From: Micromonospora olivasterospora
GTDB lineage: Bacteria; Actinomycetota; Actinomycetes; Mycobacteriales; Micromonosporaceae
Assembly (NCBI RefSeq): GCF_007830265.1
Contig: NZ_VLKE01000001.1
Location: 496,001 to 560,000, forward strand
Direction: 5' to 3'
Length of the DNA: 64,000 nucleotides
The stretch's first letter is position 1; each line of letters opens with the position of its first letter. The position numbers and the translations under genes are program-made. The notes below the pieces were generated by a model. It was not told the origin of the DNA. It saw only the letters and a list, made by a program, of their open reading frames with translations, and ran no database searches. Of the stretch, positions 16,498 through 24,694 are shown piece after piece.

Positions 16498-17313
16498 TCA
16501 GGCGGCGGCGGGCGGGCCGCCCGGTGTCGGTGTCGCGCCGCCGGCCGGGGCGACGGTGGCGACGCTGGCGCTGGCCGCGTCCCGGGCGATCGCGGCGGGC
16601 AGCAGCCGGCCGGATCGGTAGCCGATGCCGATCCCGGCGATCAGCACGAAGATCGCCCCGAACGTCTGCAACGAGCCGATCAGGGCACCGCCGATACCGA
16701 GCAGCGGGGCGGCGACCATCAGCATGCCGCCGTCGGCGATGCTGAACGTGCCGGAGCGCGCCACCGCCCAGCCGGTCAGGAACCAGCCCAGGGTGTAGCA
16801 GGTGGCGCCGGCCAGGACGAGCGTCCGGGCCGTGGTGCCGAACACCGGGGCCTGCTCGGCCAGCCCGGCGAAGGGCAGCATGAGCACGGTCCCGGCGATG
16901 CTGACCAGCAGTCCGGCCACGGCCGACCGGCGGCTGCGGGTGGCGGCGAGCAGGCCGGTCAGGGCCAGCAGGGCGAGCAGGCCGAGCCAGACGGCGGCGA
17001 CCCAGCCGACCAGGTACGCCTGCCCGCCGTCGGCCGGGTACGGGTCGTTGCCCACCCCGCCGTCGCTGGCCATCGCCACCAGCCCGTAGAGCAGCGCGTA
17101 CGCGGGCAGCAGCCAGACCGCCGCGCGGCCGAGGCGGCGCAGCGACCAGGCCCAGGTGGCGTTGGTCGCCGGGCCGGGCGGCGTCGGCTCGACGATGAAC
17201 GGCAGCACCCCGAAGCCGCCCCCGGTACGCCGGGTGCCCAGCGGCGCGGCCGGGTCGTGCGCGCCGGGCACGGGCGCCCTGGAGAAGATCTTGTTCGCCT
17301 GATCCTTGTCCAT
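16498..17313 (-). CDS. Hypothetical polytopic membrane protein
   Basis: A 271-residue protein of unknown function. A soluble, Pro-rich N-terminus of about 55 residues begins MDKDQANKIFSR. Six or so hydrophobic segments follow between residues 63 and 235, several ending in Arg-rich turns (ATRSRRSA, RSGRLLP), and then an Ala/Pro/Thr-rich tail. No catalytic motif is recognisable. The ATG at 17313 has no strong ribosome site. It lies 156 bp downstream of the SPFH gene in the same orientation and could be co-transcribed with it, but the gap is too wide to claim an operon. The 3' end meets a G-run that can form a quadruplex on the opposite strand. Confidence 0.65.
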   Translation of the reverse strand: MDKDQANKIFSRAPVPGAHDPAAPLGTRRTGGGFGVLPFIVEPTPPGPATNATWAWSLRRLGRAAVWLLPAYALLYGLVAMASDGGVGNDPYPADGGQAYLVGWVAAVWLGLLALLALTGLLAATRSRRSAVAGLLVSIAGTVLMLPFAGLAEQAPVFGTTARTLVLAGATCYTLGWFLTGWAVARSGTFSIADGGMLMVAAPLLGIGGALIGSLQTFGAIFVLIAGIGIGYRSGRLLPAAIARDAASASVATVAPAGGATPTPGGPPAAA

Positions 17314-17469
17314 GCGTCACCTCGCTACGCTCTCTCGGCGGGGCCGGGGCGCGCCGCGGCGCCCCGGCGCCTGGTCACCACCCGTCCCTCGGGACCGATC
17401 GTGTCAGGCACCGGAGCGCCGCATGAGGATTTCTCGTATTCCCGCCCGGCCCCTGGGCCCGGCCCGCTG

Positions 17470-18585
17470 TCAGCCCCGTTCGCGCTGGTCGGCCGGATCG
17501 GTCAGCAGGCTCGCCGTAGACACCGGCTCGGGCGCCGGCAGCCCCTGCGGGGCCTTGCCGCCGGTGGCCTGCGCCTCGGCGACGCGTACCTCGTCGTGGA
17601 TCTCCTGGGCGGCGGTCGCCGCCGCCCGCGCCGCCTCGGCGGCCTCGCGCTCCACCTCGCCGGCGTCCCTGGCGGCCTCCGGCGACGGCACGTCGCCGAC
17701 CATGCCGGCCAGCCCGCCCAACGCGCCGCCCATCCCCTCCAGGGCCTTGGTCAGCTCGGCCGGGACGATCCAGACCTTGTTCGCGGTGCCGTTGGCGATC
17801 TGCGGCAGCGCCTGCAGGTACTGGTAGGCGAGCACCTTCTGGCTCGGGTTGGCCTGGTGGATCGCGTCGAACACCGTCCGGATCGCCTTGGCCTGGCCCT
17901 CGGCCTGCAGGATGCGGGCCTGCCGGTCACCGTCGGCGCGCAGCACCGCCGCCTGCTTCTCGCCCTCCGCGGTGAGGATCTGCGACTGCTTCAGGCCCTC
18001 GGCGTTGAGGATCGCCGCCCGGCGGTCCCGCTCGGCGCGCATCTGCTTCTCCATCGAGTCGCGGATGCTCGGCGGCGGCTCGATCGCCTTGATCTCCACC
18101 CGGGTGACCTTGATGCCCCACCGGCCGGTCGTCTCGTCCAGCACGCCGGACAGGTGCCGGTTGATCTCCTCCCGGCTGGTCAGGGCCCGCTCCAGGTCCA
18201 GCGAGCCGATCACGTTACGCAGCGTGGTGACGGTGAGCTGCTCGATCGCCTGGAGGAAATTCGAGATCTCGTACGTCGCGCGGACCGAGTCGACGACCTT
18301 GAAGTAGAGCACCGTGTCGATCGAGACGACCAGGTTGTCGGAGGTGATCACGGGCTGCGGCGGGAAGCTGACGACCTGCTCCCGCATGTCGACCTTGGTG
18401 CGGACCGCGTCGATGAACGGGACCAGCAGGTTCAACCCCGGGTTCAGGGTGCGCTTGTACCGCCCGAGGCGTTCCACGACGTCCTGGCGCTGTTGCGGCA
18501 CGATCCGCACCGCCTTGATCAGGGTCACCACGGCGACCACCGCCACGGCGACCAACAGCACCGTCACAAACTCCATACCGTTCAC
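17470..18585 (-). CDS. SPFH/band 7 (stomatin-like) membrane protein
   Basis: A 371-residue slipin-type protein: one N-terminal membrane helix (residues 5-22), the SPFH domain (VRIVPQQRQDVVERLGRY through RVEIKAIEPPPSIRDSM), then a long Ala/Glu/Arg coiled-coil region (AEGLKQSQILTAEGEKQAA) and a short tail. Members assemble oligomeric membrane rings and normally work with an NfeD partner encoded next door. Here the NfeD gene (20163-20636) is upstream in the same orientation but separated by an IS607-type insertion of about 1.6 kb. The GTG at 18585 follows GAAAGG; an ATG at 18576 is the alternative. Expression may now depend on a promoter in or after the insertion. Confidence 0.9.
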   Translation of the reverse strand: MNGMEFVTVLLVAVAVVAVVTLIKAVRIVPQQRQDVVERLGRYKRTLNPGLNLLVPFIDAVRTKVDMREQVVSFPPQPVITSDNLVVSIDTVLYFKVVDSVRATYEISNFLQAIEQLTVTTLRNVIGSLDLERALTSREEINRHLSGVLDETTGRWGIKVTRVEIKAIEPPPSIRDSMEKQMRAERDRRAAILNAEGLKQSQILTAEGEKQAAVLRADGDRQARILQAEGQAKAIRTVFDAIHQANPSQKVLAYQYLQALPQIANGTANKVWIVPAELTKALEGMGGALGGLAGMVGDVPSPEAARDAGEVEREAAEAARAAATAAQEIHDEVRVAEAQATGGKAPQGLPAPEPVSTASLLTDPADQRERG

Positions 18586-18587
18586 CG

Positions 18588-19526
18588 TTACCTTTCAGTG
18601 CGCTCTAGCGAGCACACGGTTGGTAGTCCCGCCTTGCGGTGGGACGGTCCCGGTCTGACCGACTGGTGTCGTGCCGGGTTCACGCTTCGTGGCCACCTGC
18701 CCGCGTACGCGGCGCGCTGCCAGCGTTTCGACGGCCGCCGTCCGGTCCTACGGTCCGGGCCGGACTTGCGGGACAGCGCCCGGCCCAGCCGCCGAAGCCG
18801 GTCCTGCGCGGTGGCCAAGTGGCGCGGGTTCGGCACGAGTTCGCCGGTGGACAGCACCGCGAGGTGCTTGATGCCGACGTCGATACCAATCACACTGCCT
18901 GGCCGGTCCGGTGTCCGCTCGGCGCGTTCGACCTCGACGGTGAACGAGACGTGCCACCTGCCGCCGTCACGCCGCACGGCCGCGGACATGATCCGTGCCG
19001 TGCCCGCTTCGAGACGGCGGGCGAGCTTGCGGGCAGACTCGTGCAGCTTCAACCGGCCCAGCCGGGGCAGCACAATGTGCTTGCGGTCCGGCTCTACACG
19101 GATCGCTCCGGTGGTGAACCGCACGGACGGTGTGGTGCGGCGGCGGGACTTGAACCGGGGGAACCCGACCGGCCGACCGGCCCGCTTGCCTTTGCGGGAG
19201 TCAGCCCAGTTCTTCAACCCGCGGGCGAGGGCGTCCAGGCCGGTGTTGAACGCCTCCTTGGACACCTCGCCCCACCATGGCGCGACCTCAGGCTTGGCCG
19301 CGTTCCACGCCTTGCGCAGAGCGGGCAGCGACCACGACACCGCCGGGGTGAGCTGGTCGTCCGAGACGCCGTAGGTGCGTTCCGCGGCCCGTTGGTCCAG
19401 GACCGCTTTCACCCGGGCGAGCGCCCAGTTGTGGGCGACGCGGGCGGCCCCGGCGTGCGCGTACACCGCCCATTCCTGTCCCGGGGTGAGGTCGAGGGCG
19501 AACCGGTACGCCTGGATCGTCTTCAC
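18588..19526 (-). pseudogene. tnpB: tnpB with internal deletion (lacks RuvC-II, zinc finger, RuvC-III)
   Basis: The first 275 or so residues are a normal TnpB: IQAYRFALDLTPGQEWAVYAHAG, the helical wedge domain and RuvC-I Asp in GIDVGIKHLAVLS. After KRWQRAA the family sequence stops. The Glu motif, the CxxC zinc finger and the last Asp motif are all missing, and the remaining 35 residues are out of frame. In the -1 frame the same DNA encodes the typical C-terminal tail of actinobacterial IS607 TnpB (REPGTTPVGQTGTVPPQG) ending at a TGA at 18597-18595. So a segment of roughly 350 bp was lost, joining 5' and 3' parts out of phase. The product cannot cut DNA. Confidence 0.8.
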
Positions 19527-20160
19527 GTCGGGTTGTCCCCGGTGACGACGGCTTCAACGGCGCGGCGCGCACGGTCGTCAGCGGCACGCCGCCCGTACAG
19601 GCGCGCGCACAACGAGGTCAGGATCTCGGTCACATCGCGCACGAGATCGTCGTCGACCTCAGCCGGGTCGGCAACCAGCAGCCGGCGGCCCTGCGCAGCC
19701 AGCGCGGCTTCGACGTACTCGGCGCCGAAGCGGGCAAACCGGTCTCGATGCTCGACCACGATCGTCGTCACGGCAGGGTCACGCAGCAGCGCGAGGAACT
19801 TCTTCCGCTGCCCGTCCAACGCTGACCCCACCTCAGTCACGACCTGATCCACGGCCAGGTGCCGGCCAGTGGCCCAGACCGCAACCCGGGCGACCTGCCG
19901 GTCCAGGTCCGACTTCTGCTCGGCAGACGAGACGCAGGCGTACACCACGGTCTTCCCGGCGCCGGGTGCCGCGCCGGTCAGCGGTTCACCGACCATGATG
20001 AGACGGCCGAGCCGGTACGTGGGAACGGGCAGCGCGCCGGCCGCGTACTGCCGCCGCGCGGTCACGTATGAAACGCCCGTCGCCGCCGCCCATTCCTTCA
20101 AGTTCACGACGAAACCATACATCACCATCTGTTGCTAAAGATCACCGACACGCCAACAGT
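18590..20160 (-). mobile_element. IS607-family element with defective tnpB
   Basis: A serine-recombinase tnpA (19523-20128) overlaps a tnpB (to about 18590) by 4 bp, the standard IS607 order. Ends are not marked by inverted repeats, as expected for the family, so the limits are approximate. The element occupies the whole gap between nfeD and the SPFH gene. The tnpB has a large internal deletion but keeps its original 3' end with the hairpin GTCCC/GGGAC near 18625-18645, where the guide RNA and transposon end are normally encoded. Confidence 0.75.
19523..20128 (-). CDS. tnpA: IS607-family serine recombinase (transposase TnpA)
   Basis: A 201-residue protein with the inverted IS607 domain order. 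An N-terminal MerR-like helix-turn-helix (residues 8-45, WAAATGVSYVTARRQYAAG) precedes the catalytic resolvase domain. That domain starts at VVYACVSSAEQKSDLDRQ, with the nucleophilic Ser at 67 or 68. Further on is the conserved VVEHRDRFARFG and a C-terminal helix. It cuts and strand-exchanges the element without target duplication. It is complete, so the element may still move even though tnpB is broken. Start GTG/ATG choice is open between 20128 and 20122. It overlaps tnpB by 4 bp. Confidence 0.9.
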   Translation of the reverse strand: MVMYGFVVNLKEWAAATGVSYVTARRQYAAGALPVPTYRLGRLIMVGEPLTGAAPGAGKTVVYACVSSAEQKSDLDRQVARVAVWATGRHLAVDQVVTEVGSALDGQRKKFLALLRDPAVTTIVVEHRDRFARFGAEYVEAALAAQGRRLLVADPAEVDDDLVRDVTEILTSLCARLYGRRAADDRARRAVEAVVTGDNPT

Positions 20161-20162
20161 TG

Positions 20163-20636
20163 TCACTCTCTCGTTCCCGGCAGTTCGCCCGGGGTAGAAA
20201 CGTCGTCCTGCCACACCAGGGCCGTCGCGCCCTGGACCTTGATCACCTGCACCCGCTGGCCGGGCGTGAAGCTCTGCGTCGCGTCGTACGAACGGGCGCT
20301 CCACAACTCACCGTCGATCTTGACCAGGCCGCGGTCGGCGTCGACCGGCTCCAGCACCAGCGCGGTGGCGCCCTCGATCGCCGCCACCCCGAACGGCTGC
20401 TCGCCGCTGTCGAGCGCCGGTCGGGCGTGCCGCCGGATCGCCGGCCGGACCACCGCCACGGTGAGCGCGGAGACCGCCGCGAACACCAGCGCCTGCACGG
20501 CGGTCGGCGCGCCCAGGGCCGCCGCCCCGGCCGCGGCGAACGCGCCGACGGCGAACATGAGCAGGAACAGCGTCGTCGTGAAGATCTCGGCGACCGCCAG
20601 CAGCACACCCAGCACGACCCAGAACACCGCGTCCAC
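20163..20636 (-). CDS. NfeD family membrane protein
   Basis: A 157-residue short NfeD protein: two to three membrane helices in the first 75 residues (VFWVVLGVLLAVAEIFTTT and a following Ala-rich helix), then a soluble OB-fold NfeD domain with GVAAIEGATALVLEPVD and LVKIDGELWSARS. NfeD proteins partner SPFH proteins in membrane microdomains. The SPFH gene lies downstream in the same direction, beyond the IS607 insertion. The GTG at 20636 begins the first helix and is preferred; the frame is open far upstream but only as antisense to the serine hydrolase gene. Confidence 0.85.
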   Translation of the reverse strand: MDAVFWVVLGVLLAVAEIFTTTLFLLMFAVGAFAAAGAAALGAPTAVQALVFAAVSALTVAVVRPAIRRHARPALDSGEQPFGVAAIEGATALVLEPVDADRGLVKIDGELWSARSYDATQSFTPGQRVQVIKVQGATALVWQDDVSTPGELPGTRE

Positions 20637-20751
20637 CCCCCGATCGTGACACGCGGATGCACGTGCGGCCCGACCGCGAAGATCAGTAAGCTCGGCGGCG
20701 ACCGTGCCGAGCAGTGCCGGCGACGCCCGCGCCGAGCAGTGGAGGAGCCCC

Positions 20752-22068
20752 GTGTCGCTACCGCCCGAGACCGTCCGACAGGTCGACGCCCTCGTCGCCG
20801 AGGCGCAGGCCGCCGGCCGTACGCCCTCGCTCGTGCTCGGGGTGGTCCGCGACGGGCGGCTGGCACACCTGGCCGCCGCCGGGGAGCACCCGCGCCCGGA
20901 CGCCGGCCTGCAGTACCGGCTCGGCTCGATCACCAAGACCATGACCGCCGTGCTGGTGATGCAGCAGCGCGACGCCGGCGCCCTGGCCCTCGACGACCCG
21001 CTCGAGAAGCACCTGCCCGGCACCGGGGTCGGCGCGCTCACCGTGCGCCAGCTCCTCGGCCACGCCGGTGGGCTGCAGCGGGAGCCGGACGGCCGGTGGT
21101 GGGAGCGGTCGGAGGTCGGCGACCTGGCCACGGTGCTGGCCGGGGTGAGCGGGCAGAAGATCGCGTACCCGCCGCACCACGTCTACCACTACTCCAACCT
21201 CGCGTACGGGCTGCTGGGCGGGCTGCTGGAGGCGGTCACCGGGACGCCCTGGCTCGACCTGCTCCGGCAGCGCCTGCTGGAGCCGCTGGGCATGGGCCGC
21301 ACCACCTACCAGGCCAGCGAGCCGTTCGCCCGGGGGTACGTGGTGCACCCGTGGCACGACACGCTGCGGGAGGAGCCACGCACCGACACCGGGGCGATGG
21401 CACCGGCCGGGCAGCTCTGGTCGACGATCGAGGACCTCGGCCGCTGGGCGGCCTTCCTGGCCGACCCGGACCCGGCCCTGCTCGCCCCGGAGACGCTCAC
21501 CGAGATGTGCGCCCCCGTCGTCATCAGCGACCTGGAGTCGTGGACCGGCGGGCACGGCCTCGGCGTGGAGCTCTACCGCTGCGGCGACCGGGTGTACGCC
21601 GGCCACGGCGGCTCGATGCCCGGCTACGTCGCGTGCCTGGCCGTGCACCGGCCCACCCGCACGTCGGTGGTCGGCTTCGCCAACTCGTACGGGCTGCGGG
21701 TCGGCAGCCTCGGCGCCCTCGGCCAGCAGCTGCTGACGACCGTGCTGGACGCCGCGCCGGCCCCGGTGACCCCGTGGCGCCCCGCCGCCGCCCCGCCCCC
21801 GGCCGAGCTGGCCGAGCTGACGGGCCGCTGGTGGTGGATGGGCAAGGAGTTCGAGTTCCGCGCCGACGCGACAGCCGGCGAGCTGCGGGGCGGGCCGGTC
21901 GGCAACCCGGCGCTGCGGTTCGTCCCCGAGGGTCCGGACCGGTGGCGGGGGCGCTCCGGCGCGCAGGACGGCGAGATCCTCACGGTGCTCCGCGACGAGG
22001 CGGGCCGCGCGGTGGCCCTCGACATCGCCACCTTCGTCTTCACCCGCACCCCGGACGAGGAGCCCTGA
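20752..22068 (+). CDS. Serine hydrolase of the beta-lactamase/esterase (class C) family
   Basis: A 438-residue protein with the penicillin-recognising fold. The active-site tetrad SITK lies in YRLGSITKTMTAVLVM (about residue 60), the YSN motif in YHYSNLAYG, and the third motif as HGGSMPG. A C-terminal lipocalin-like extension (about residues 350-438) starts near ELTGRWWWMGKEFEF, as in several actinobacterial esterases of this family. No signal peptide is seen, so it is probably cytoplasmic and an esterase or D-amino-peptidase rather than a true beta-lactamase. The GTG at 20752 follows a strong site, GGAGGAG, four bases upstream. Confidence 0.88.
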   Translation: MSLPPETVRQVDALVAEAQAAGRTPSLVLGVVRDGRLAHLAAAGEHPRPDAGLQYRLGSITKTMTAVLVMQQRDAGALALDDPLEKHLPGTGVGALTVRQLLGHAGGLQREPDGRWWERSEVGDLATVLAGVSGQKIAYPPHHVYHYSNLAYGLLGGLLEAVTGTPWLDLLRQRLLEPLGMGRTTYQASEPFARGYVVHPWHDTLREEPRTDTGAMAPAGQLWSTIEDLGRWAAFLADPDPALLAPETLTEMCAPVVISDLESWTGGHGLGVELYRCGDRVYAGHGGSMPGYVACLAVHRPTRTSVVGFANSYGLRVGSLGALGQQLLTTVLDAAPAPVTPWRPAAAPPPAELAELTGRWWWMGKEFEFRADATAGELRGGPVGNPALRFVPEGPDRWRGRSGAQDGEILTVLRDEAGRAVALDIATFVFTRTPDEEP

Positions 22069-22077
22069 CCGGGGCGG

Positions 22078-22890
22078 TCAGCGCTCCGGTTCGGTGACGA
22101 AGTCGATCAGGCGCTCCATCGAGTTGATCAGCGGCGTCTCCACGTCGGCGAAGGTGGCCACCCGGGACAGGATGCGCCGCCACATGTCGGCCGGCTCGGC
22201 CACCCCGAGGGCCGCACACACGCCCTCCTTCCACGGCCGCCCCGGCGGCACCACCGGCCACGCCGCGATGCCGAGCGCGGCCGGCCGGACGGCCTGCCAC
22301 ACGTCGACGTACGGGTGCCCGGTGACCAGCACGTACGGGGAGGTGACCCGCGCGACGATCCGGCTCTCCTTCGAGCCGGGCACCAGGTGGTCGACCAGCA
22401 CGCCCAGCCGGCGGCCCGGCCCGGGGCCGAAGTCCCGCACCCGCGCCTCCAGGTCGTCGATGCCGTCCAGCGGCTCCACCACCACGCCCTCGATCCGCAG
22501 GTCGTCGCCCCAGATCCGCTCGACCAGGGCGGCGTCGTGCACCCCCTCGACCCAGATCCGGCTGGCCTTCGCCACCTGCGCCCGCACGCCGTCCACGGCG
22601 ATCGAGCCGGACGCCGTACGCCGGCGGGCCGCCGGCACCTTCGCCGGGGCGGGCCGGCGCAGCGTCACCGGCTGGCCGTCGAGCAGGAACGCCGCGGGCA
22701 GCATCGGGAAGTTGCGCCGCCGGCCGTGCCGGTCCTCCAGCACCACCGCGCCGGACTCGAACCCGACGACCGCGCCGCAGAAGCCGGAGTCGGCGTCCTC
22801 GACCACGAGGTCCGGCTCGGCGTCCACCTCCGGGGTCACCCTCCGCCGCCGCCAGTCCCCCGTCAACACGTCCTCGCCGTACCGCCGCAT
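22078..22890 (-). CDS. DUF3097 family protein
   Basis: A 270-residue actinobacterial protein of unknown function. Recognisable family landmarks are the N-terminal RRYGEDVLTGDWRRRR, the central RIWVEGVHDAALVERIWGDDL and the ending FADVETPLINSMERLIDFVT. The central part resembles a Toprim-like nuclease or primase fold (WVEGVHDA, then VLVDHLVPGSKE), which is only a similarity. It is convergent with the serine hydrolase gene (9 bp apart) and divergent from the gene at 23070. It is complete and of usual length. Confidence 0.85.
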   Translation of the reverse strand: MRRYGEDVLTGDWRRRRVTPEVDAEPDLVVEDADSGFCGAVVGFESGAVVLEDRHGRRRNFPMLPAAFLLDGQPVTLRRPAPAKVPAARRRTASGSIAVDGVRAQVAKASRIWVEGVHDAALVERIWGDDLRIEGVVVEPLDGIDDLEARVRDFGPGPGRRLGVLVDHLVPGSKESRIVARVTSPYVLVTGHPYVDVWQAVRPAALGIAAWPVVPPGRPWKEGVCAALGVAEPADMWRRILSRVATFADVETPLINSMERLIDFVTEPER

Positions 22891-23056
22891 GCCGTCACGC
22901 TAACGCCGGCCGCGCTCCCCCGCGCGGCAGCCGCGCCGGAGGTGTCGATCACGCGCGACGAAAGGCACGGGTCGGTCGTCACCGCCCCATAGGGGGCAGG
23001 TCGGGGCAGGGGTCGCCGCGCGGTCGGCAGTCGAGACACGGGCGGCGGGAACGACG

Positions 23057-23062
23057 TACCCT
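23057..23062 (+). promoter_or_regulatory. -10 element TACCCT for a leaderless mRNA
   Basis: TACCCT lies seven bases before the ATG at 23070, putting the predicted transcription start next to the initiation codon. No Shine-Dalgarno sequence is present, in keeping with leaderless translation. Confidence 0.5.
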
Positions 23063-23069
23063 CTCTTGC

Positions 23070-23864
23070 ATGTCCTCCCCCGCAACGGGCGCGATGACGC
23101 TCGCGCCGCGCCGGTCGAGCCGGTTCGTTGCCTGGGTGCGCGCGTGGCGCGCCGGGCTCGTGCCGTACGACGAGGTCGCCGAGGAGATCGCCGGCGACGA
23201 GGAGCACCTCGTCGCGGACGCTCCCGGCACCTGGACCGACGTCCCGCTGCGGGACGCGCTGCCCGTCCTGGCGAAGCTGTCCCCGGACGAGATCCGCCTG
23301 GTGCTGCCCGCGCCCGGCGACCCGCGGGGGCTGCCCGGTCCGGGCGACTTCACCGGTGCGGCGCTGCTCGCCGGCGAGGCGGTCGTCGCCGGGGGCCTCG
23401 GGCTGATCCCGGAGGTCCGCACCCACACCTCCGGCTCCGGGATGACCTGGGAGACCGTGCTCTGGCGGGTCTACCCGCTGCCCGCCGACGCGCCGGCCGC
23501 GTCCGCGGCCTGGCCCGGCGCCGCCGAGGCGGAGGCCGAGCTGGCCGCCGCGCTCGCCGAGACCACCGCGGCGCTGACCCGGCTCGACGTCGCCCAGTGG
23601 CGGCCGGAGCTGGCCGGCGCGCTGGCCGCGCTGCGCCGCCCCGACGGCGCCACCGACCTGCCCCCGGGCTTCGACCCGCGGGCGCGGCGGCTGTTCGCCC
23701 GCGCGGCCGTGCTCGACCGGGTGCTGGCACTGGCCGGGCACAGCGCGCCCGGCGGGGCGATCAACAACTACGAGGCCCAACAGCGCGACGCGGCGCTGCG
23801 GCCGCTGACCACCGCCTGCCGGCAGGCCCTCGTGGCCGCCTGCAACGCCCCGCTGCGCCCCTGA
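23070..23864 (+). CDS. Conserved actinobacterial hypothetical protein
   Basis: A 264-residue soluble protein I cannot assign to a function. The N-terminus has a basic stretch (APRRSSRFVAWVRAWRAG), then an acidic region and repeated Pro/Gly turns (LVLPAPGDPRGLPGPGDF). The C-terminal half is helical and Ala-rich, with INNYEAQQRDAALRPL near the end. There is no membrane segment or metal motif. A TACCCT -10 supports the ATG at 23070 as a leaderless start. The convergent HAD phosphatase gene begins 17 bp after its stop; both would share a terminator region, though no hairpin is obvious. Confidence 0.7.
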   Translation: MSSPATGAMTLAPRRSSRFVAWVRAWRAGLVPYDEVAEEIAGDEEHLVADAPGTWTDVPLRDALPVLAKLSPDEIRLVLPAPGDPRGLPGPGDFTGAALLAGEAVVAGGLGLIPEVRTHTSGSGMTWETVLWRVYPLPADAPAASAAWPGAAEAEAELAAALAETTAALTRLDVAQWRPELAGALAALRRPDGATDLPPGFDPRARRLFARAAVLDRVLALAGHSAPGGAINNYEAQQRDAALRPLTTACRQALVAACNAPLRP

Positions 23865-23880
23865 CCGCCGGCCGGCCGGG

Positions 23881-24660
23881 TCAGATCTCGTCCATCAGGT
23901 CGGCGACGGAGTTGACGATCCGGGACGGCCGGTACGGGTACCGCTCGGCCTCCGCCCGGGTGCTGATGCCCGTCAGCACCAGGATCGTCTCCAGGCCGGC
24001 CTCCAGGCCGCAGAGGACGTCGGTGTCCATCCGGTCGCCGATCATCGCGGTCGTCTCGGAGTGCGCCTCGATGGTGTTCAACGCCGACCGCATCATCATC
24101 GGGTTGGGCTTGCCCACGAAGTACGGCTCCACGCCGGTCGCCTTGGAGATCATCGCCGCGACCGAGCCGGCGGCCGGCAGCGCCCCCTCCACCGACGGGC
24201 CGGTGGCGTCGGGGTTGGTGCAGATGAACCGGGCCCCGGCGTCGATCAGCCGGACGGCCTTGGTGATCGCCTCGAAGCTGTACGTGCGGGTCTCCCCGAG
24301 CACCACGTAGTCGGGCGCGTAGTCGGTGAGCACGTAGCCGACCGCGTGCAGCGCCGTGGTCAGCCCGGCCTCCCCGATCACGTACGCGGTGCCGCCCGGC
24401 CGCTGGTCGGCCAGGAACTGGGCGGTGGCCAGCGCCGACGTCCAGATCGCGTGCTCGGGCAGTTCGAAGCCCATCCGGGTGAGCCGGGCCTGCAGGTCGC
24501 GCGGCGTGTAGATGGAGTTGTTGGTGAGCACCAGGAACGGCTTGCCGGAGGATCGCAGCCTGTTGACGAACTCCGGTGCGCCCGGCACCGGCTGGCCCTC
24601 GTGCACCAGCACGCCGTCCATGTCCGTCAGCCAGCTCTGCACCGGCTTGCGCTCAAGCAT
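23881..24660 (-). CDS. HAD superfamily (subfamily IIA, NagD-like) hydrolase
   Basis: A 259-residue cytosolic phosphatase. Motif I is WLTDMDGVLVHEG with the nucleophile and acid/base Asp pair, motif II LVLTNNSIYT, motif III the Lys in GKPNPMMMRSAL and motif IV IGDRMDTDV. The C2A cap lies between. NagD-like enzymes dephosphorylate small nucleotides or sugar phosphates; the substrate is not predictable. The ATG at 24660 has GGGA just upstream and is preferred over a TTG at 24672. It lies 34 bp downstream of hemH in the same orientation and may share its transcript. Confidence 0.88.
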   Translation of the reverse strand: MLERKPVQSWLTDMDGVLVHEGQPVPGAPEFVNRLRSSGKPFLVLTNNSIYTPRDLQARLTRMGFELPEHAIWTSALATAQFLADQRPGGTAYVIGEAGLTTALHAVGYVLTDYAPDYVVLGETRTYSFEAITKAVRLIDAGARFICTNPDATGPSVEGALPAAGSVAAMISKATGVEPYFVGKPNPMMMRSALNTIEAHSETTAMIGDRMDTDVLCGLEAGLETILVLTGISTRAEAERYPYRPSRIVNSVADLMDEI

Positions 24661-24694
24661 CTGTCGTCCCAAGGGGTGTCGGGGGCGGGATGGG

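Noticed and set aside
14104..19374. A 1756-codon open frame on the + strand across several genes
   Set aside because: It is antisense to well-supported genes (penicillin-binding protein, SPFH protein) and has low-complexity composition typical of GC-rich shadow frames.
20163..21131. A 322-residue minus-strand protein
   Set aside because: Only the last 157 residues are NfeD; the upstream part is antisense to the serine hydrolase gene.
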